Shown: positions 60,445 to 64,000 of the stretch, piece by piece
Position numbering within the stretch: position 1 is the first letter of the stretch
Layout of the letters: every line of letters starts with the position of its first letter
Origin: Burkholderia arboris
GTDB lineage: Bacteria; Pseudomonadota; Gammaproteobacteria; Burkholderiales; Burkholderiaceae
Direction of reading: 5' to 3'
DNA length: 64,000 bases
Assembly (NCBI RefSeq): GCF_902499125.1
Contig: NZ_CABVPX010000030.1
Location: forward strand, 33,570 to 97,569
Made by a program: the position numbers and the translations under genes
Notes under the pieces: generated by a model
Told to the model about the DNA's origin: nothing
The model's database searches: none
The model's input: only the letters and a program-made list of their open reading frames with translations

Positions 60445-61809
60445 ATGAAGAAGCATCGTTTGTGGGCCGCGTCCGCGATCGCGGCCGCTGCATGTGTCGC
60501 GATCGGCACCGCCGTCGCGGCGGACGACCTGACGCCGGCCGGCGCCGACCGTGCGGCGAGCAAGGACGGCGCGGTGCCGGCCTATGCCGGCAAGCAGTCG
60601 CCCGACGCGGGCTGGGAGTGGGGCAAGGTGCGCGGTGATTTCTGGAAGCACCGCAACGAAAAGCCGCTCTATTCGATCGACGCGGCGAACGTCGACAAGT
60701 ACGCGGACAAGCTGTCGCCCGGGCAGGTCGCGCTGATCAAGCAGAAGAAGGGCTACCGGATGGACGTGTACCCGTCCCATCGCGAATGCCAGCTGCCGGA
60801 TGCCGTCGAACAGAACTCGAAGGCGAACCTCACTGCCGCAAAGCTCGATTCGACCGGCGAGAACCTCGCGTCGGCGGTATTGCCGGGCGTGCCGTTCCCG
60901 CAGCCGAAGAGCGGCATCGAAGCGATCCTGAACTACGAGATGCGCTATCGCGGCGAAGGCGTCGACTGGGCGCAGGTCGCCACGACCGTTTCGCCGCGCC
61001 CCGGCAGCAGCGAATGGATCGACGCGGTCGGCCCGCAGACGTATTACTTCCCGTCGGGCAAGCTCGGCAAGACGTCGCCGCAGGATGTCGACCAGTTGAG
61101 CGCGGCCGTCTACTTCCAGATGAATTCGCCGGCCGCGCTGGCCGGCCAGGCGTTCGTGCAGCGCCAGTACTTCAACAAGGCATCGGAAACGTACTACTAC
61201 TTCCCGGGCCAGCGCCGCGTGCGGCGGATGCCGGCCTATACGCACGATGCGCCGCTGATCGGCTTCGAGAACCAGTACCTGATCGACGAAGGCAACATGG
61301 TCAACGGCTCGCTCGACCGCTTCACCTGGAAGCTGGCCGGCAAGAAGGAAATGATCGTCCCGTACAACGCGTTCGGCCTGTACCGGTTCAAGAACAAGCT
61401 GCACGACGTCGCGACGCCCGACGGCCTGTCCGCTGCGAGCCGGCGCTACGAGACGCATCGCGTATGGATCGTCGAGGCGACGCTGAAGCCGAGCGCGCGG
61501 CACGTCGCGTCGAAGAAGGTGTTCTATCTCGACGAGGACAGCTGGCTTGCGCTCGTCGGCGAGGACTACGACGCGCAAGGCAAGTTGTGGAAAGTGCGGG
61601 AAAGCTACCCGATTCCGGTGTGGGAGCTCGGCGGCACCTGCGACAACGAACCGCTCGCTCAGTACGACATGATCAACGGCCGTTACGTGTTCGATGCGTC
61701 GTCGATTGGGCAGGGCAAAGACGTACGCTGGCTCGAGCAGGCCGACGAACCGCGCTTCAAGCAGGATTTTTTCACGGCGGAATCGCTGCGCTCGGTCAGC
61801 GAACGGTGA
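60445..61809 (+). CDS. DUF1329 outer-membrane lipoprotein-sorting-like protein
   Basis: The 454-residue protein has a signal peptide (MKKHRLWAASAIAAAACVA, cleaved near AVAAD) and the DUF1329 pattern with PQTYYFPSGKLGK, TYYYFPGQRRVRRMPAYTHD and SRRYETHRVWIVEATLK. These large beta-rich periplasmic proteins resemble LolA/LolB-like lipid carriers and occur with DUF1302 porins and RND proteins. ATG 60445 follows GAAGGAGAACCGTG. With the next two genes it forms a module that may carry a hydrophobic substrate across the envelope. Confidence 0.9.
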   Translation: MKKHRLWAASAIAAAACVAIGTAVAADDLTPAGADRAASKDGAVPAYAGKQSPDAGWEWGKVRGDFWKHRNEKPLYSIDAANVDKYADKLSPGQVALIKQKKGYRMDVYPSHRECQLPDAVEQNSKANLTAAKLDSTGENLASAVLPGVPFPQPKSGIEAILNYEMRYRGEGVDWAQVATTVSPRPGSSEWIDAVGPQTYYFPSGKLGKTSPQDVDQLSAAVYFQMNSPAALAGQAFVQRQYFNKASETYYYFPGQRRVRRMPAYTHDAPLIGFENQYLIDEGNMVNGSLDRFTWKLAGKKEMIVPYNAFGLYRFKNKLHDVATPDGLSAASRRYETHRVWIVEATLKPSARHVASKKVFYLDEDSWLALVGEDYDAQGKLWKVRESYPIPVWELGGTCDNEPLAQYDMINGRYVFDASSIGQGKDVRWLEQADEPRFKQDFFTAESLRSVSER

Positions 61810-61894
61810 CGACAACCGGCTGACGGCTGGCGGATGAAAGGACCGGCGCGCGCAACGATCGCGCGCCGGCGGCGGACAGGGGAGGAGGTGGATC

Positions 61895-63739
61895 ATGGAA
61901 CCGGCAAGATTAGTAAGGAATGCGACAGTATCGATTGCGATCGCCGGTGCTGCGACATCGAGCGCCTACGCGTACGATTTCACGGCGGGCGGCGGCGCCC
62001 TGCAGGGCTCGTGGGTGACGAACTTGACGGCCGGCGCCGGTATCCGGACCAAGAACCCGAGCTGTTCGCTTACCGGCGATCCGAATGCATTCGGCTGTGG
62101 CGCGGCGGCGAACACCAATCAATGGGGCTACGCGGACAACGGCGACCTGAACTACCGGAAAGGCCAGCCGTTCAGCACGTACATCAGCGCGACCAGCGAG
62201 CTGCTGCTGAAGATGCCGAGTGAAGGGTTGAAGTTCATGGTGCGCGGCACCGGCATGTACGACTTCCTTGCCGGCAATACGAACCGCACGCCGTTGTCGA
62301 GCACGGCGGCCGCGCAGGTGGTGTACAACGCCCAACTGCTCGACCTGTGGGCGCAGAAGGATTTCACGATCGGCGGGCGCAACGCGCACGTGCGGCTCGG
62401 CAACCAGGTGATCAACTGGGGCGAGAGCATGTTCGCGCAAAGCGGGATCAACGCGACCAACTCGATCGACGTGCAGAAGCTGCTGATTCCCGGCTCGCAG
62501 CTCAAGCAGGCGCTGCTGCCGGCGCCGATGGCGAGCTTCGCGGCCGACCTGTCGCACGGGTTCAGCACCGAGGCGTACTACCAGTTCCAGTGGAACGGCA
62601 ACCGCTACCCGCCGGTCGGCTCGTACTGGTCGGTGACGAACGGCTTCGGCCGCGGCGCCGAGCCGTTCACGATCAACACGAACAACCTGAACGTGACCGG
62701 CCCGAGCGCGGGCACGATCGCCAACGCGATCGGCGGATCGGGTGCTGCCGGCAACCAGGACACACTGAATGCGATCAAGAACGGGCTCGTGAACGGCACG
62801 TACGCGGGGCCGCCGTTCAACGATATCGGCCTGCCGAGCACGACGAGCCTGCCGGCGAAATACCGGCCGCAGTTCGGCGTGAAGTTCAATTATTCGCCGC
62901 GCTCGTTCGATGCGAACTTCGCGTTCTACTACCTGAACTACACGGACAAGTCGCCGGTGCTCGCGTCGCTCGCGAACGGGACCGAGCAATGGTCGTATCT
63001 CGGCCGGCGGCAACTGTTCGGCGTCAGCGCGAACTTCGGGCTCGGGCCCTGGGCGATCGGCACCGAGCTGTCGTACCGGCCGCGCGACGCGGTCGCGCTG
63101 TCGGGCTGCTACGGGCCGGGCGGCCCGCTCGACCTGAACACGAACGGCGTGACGGGCATCGACTGCCGGCAGTGGGTCGACAAGAAGAAGTTTCAGTACG
63201 ACCTCAACGGGCTGCTGGCGCTCACGCGCAGCGAATACCCGTTCCTGAAGCTGCTCGGTGCCGATTCCGCCGCGCTAACGTGGGAACTCACGTGGATCTA
63301 CTACCCGGGACTGAGTTCGAGCGGCGTCACGCGCACGATCGACGGCCAGACCGTCACGCAGGTGCCGCAGACCGGCTACCTGCCTTGGCTGAACAACGGA
63401 TCCGCGGCCGGCTATCCGATCGGAATGGGCCAGGGCACGTCGAGCTCGGTGGGCGCGACGATCGACTTCAACTGGACCTATGACGGGTCGCTGATTCCCG
63501 GCTGGCAGGTCACCCCGGGCGTGACGTTCTCCGACGGCCTGTACGGCTACACGCCGACCTTCACCGCGAATTACATGCAGGGTGCGAAGTCGGTGAACGT
63601 CTACGTGCTGTTCAACCAGAACCCGCCGAACTGGCAGGCCGGCATCAATTTCACTGCGTTCTGGGGCGGCCACAACACGGTGGGCCAGCCGTATGCGGAC
63701 CGGAATTTCGTCGGGTTGTTCGTCACGCGGAATTTCTGA
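61895..63739 (+). CDS. DUF1302 outer-membrane beta-barrel protein
   Basis: This 614-residue exported protein has a signal peptide (MEPARLVRNATVSIAIAG with cleavage near AYAYD) and repeated amphipathic strands ending in the terminal aromatic residue Phe (GLFVTRNF), as in outer-membrane barrels. HVRLGNQVINWGESMFAQSG and DLSHGFSTEAYYQFQWNG are DUF1302 landmarks. It follows the DUF1329 gene by 85 bases. It probably forms the outer-membrane part of a transport or lipid-handling system with the DUF1329 protein and the RND protein encoded downstream. Confidence 0.9.
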   Translation: MEPARLVRNATVSIAIAGAATSSAYAYDFTAGGGALQGSWVTNLTAGAGIRTKNPSCSLTGDPNAFGCGAAANTNQWGYADNGDLNYRKGQPFSTYISATSELLLKMPSEGLKFMVRGTGMYDFLAGNTNRTPLSSTAAAQVVYNAQLLDLWAQKDFTIGGRNAHVRLGNQVINWGESMFAQSGINATNSIDVQKLLIPGSQLKQALLPAPMASFAADLSHGFSTEAYYQFQWNGNRYPPVGSYWSVTNGFGRGAEPFTINTNNLNVTGPSAGTIANAIGGSGAAGNQDTLNAIKNGLVNGTYAGPPFNDIGLPSTTSLPAKYRPQFGVKFNYSPRSFDANFAFYYLNYTDKSPVLASLANGTEQWSYLGRRQLFGVSANFGLGPWAIGTELSYRPRDAVALSGCYGPGGPLDLNTNGVTGIDCRQWVDKKKFQYDLNGLLALTRSEYPFLKLLGADSAALTWELTWIYYPGLSSSGVTRTIDGQTVTQVPQTGYLPWLNNGSAAGYPIGMGQGTSSSVGATIDFNWTYDGSLIPGWQVTPGVTFSDGLYGYTPTFTANYMQGAKSVNVYVLFNQNPPNWQAGINFTAFWGGHNTVGQPYADRNFVGLFVTRNF

Positions 63740-63794
63740 CGGTGGCGGGATGGCAGGTGGCGTGCGCCACCGGAATACATGAGGGAGTAACGTC

Positions 63795-64000
63795 GTGCTC
63801 AATCGTCTGGTCAGTCGCCTGGAAAGGCTTTTCTTCGGTCATCGCGCGCTCGTGCTCGCGGCGATCGCGTTGTTCACCGTTGCGATGGCCGTGTTCGCCG
63901 TGCAGTTGCGCATGGATGCCGGCTTCGAAAAGCAGATGCCGATCGGGCATGAATACATCCGCACGTTCCAGCAGTACCGGAACGACCTGCTCGGCGCGAA
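63795..64000 (+). CDS. RND/MMPL-family transporter, N-terminal part
   Basis: The frame opens with GTG 63795 after GAGGGAGTAAC and runs past the window edge, so only 68 residues are visible. They show a basic start (LNRLVSRLERLFFGHR), a first membrane helix (ALVLAAIALFTVAMAVFAV) and the beginning of a periplasmic loop (QLRMDAGFEKQMPIGHEYI). This matches RND proteins of the MMPL type found with DUF1329 and DUF1302. It would complete the envelope module. Confidence 0.78.
   Translation, partial: MLNRLVSRLERLFFGHRALVLAAIALFTVAMAVFAVQLRMDAGFEKQMPIGHEYIRTFQQYRNDLLGA

Overview
The window looks like a Burkholderia chromosome, most likely from the B. cepacia complex. It has high GC, strong G/C preference at third codon positions and long open shadow frames. 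It also has typical Burkholderia content: many LysR regulators, sugar-acid MFS and ABC operons, and DUF1329/DUF1302/RND envelope modules. I infer a secondary replicon, because almost everything is accessory metabolism and regulation and there are no rRNA, tRNA or core housekeeping operons. The species cannot be fixed from sequence alone.

Region 1 (1-13025) is the most unusual part. A one-direction cluster encodes a stand-alone acyl carrier protein, a gamma-glutamylcyclotransferase-like protein, an MFS exporter or importer, a flavin reductase, a metallohydrolase-like protein with HExxH plus EELRVD, an E. coli-type dihydroxy-acid dehydratase, a MetC-type PLP C-S lyase, an LLM-class flavin monooxygenase, an E. 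coli-type glutamate-cysteine ligase, a BenE-like permease and an enolase-superfamily enzyme. Carrier protein, gamma-glutamyl ligase, LLM monooxygenase with flavin reductase, and gamma-glutamylcyclotransferase together recall the gamma-glutamyl protecting-group logic of the butirosin side chain. I propose an undescribed natural-product pathway. It ends at a dihydrolipoamide dehydrogenase C-terminal remnant with its terminator, then a LysR gene and a lower-GC stretch, which suggests an island edge.

Region 2 (15650-17126) holds a second threonyl-tRNA synthetase that lacks the N-terminal editing domains. It lies behind a promoter, an apparently leaderless leader peptide with nine consecutive Thr codons, and a Rho-independent terminator. 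This is a classical attenuator that would sense charged tRNA-Thr.

Region 3 (17165-34668) is mixed. It contains a minus-strand polysaccharide deacetylase, methyltransferase and GT4 glycosyltransferase set, a TetR regulator, a lipoprotein, a GltP-type symporter, a secreted beta-propeller, a parvulin, LysR with a lipocalin-like protein, a MASE1-PAS sensor, a hydrolase with a Cys nucleophile, an azoreductase-GNAT pair next to a MocR regulator, and a MerR-P-loop ATPase fusion.

Region 4 (34792-42494, minus) is a polyol operon: binding protein, two permeases, polyol dehydrogenase, ABC ATPase, AraC regulator and xylulokinase. Region 5 (42639-52121) is a sugar-acid operon (PdxA2, rhamnonate-dehydratase-like, DapA-like, MFS, beta-propeller, lactonase). 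It has a divergent LysR whose putative operator recurs upstream of a second MFS gene. A 9-bp minisatellite lies between them.

Region 6 (52178-64000) has a membrane protein, a two-component system, an exported amine oxidase with a diheme cytochrome c and a membrane protein, a TetR regulator, a PhyH dioxygenase with a Rid-family protein, and the start of a DUF1329-DUF1302-RND module. The amine oxidase and PhyH units share a 5' element (inverted repeat plus T-tract), so they are probably co-regulated.
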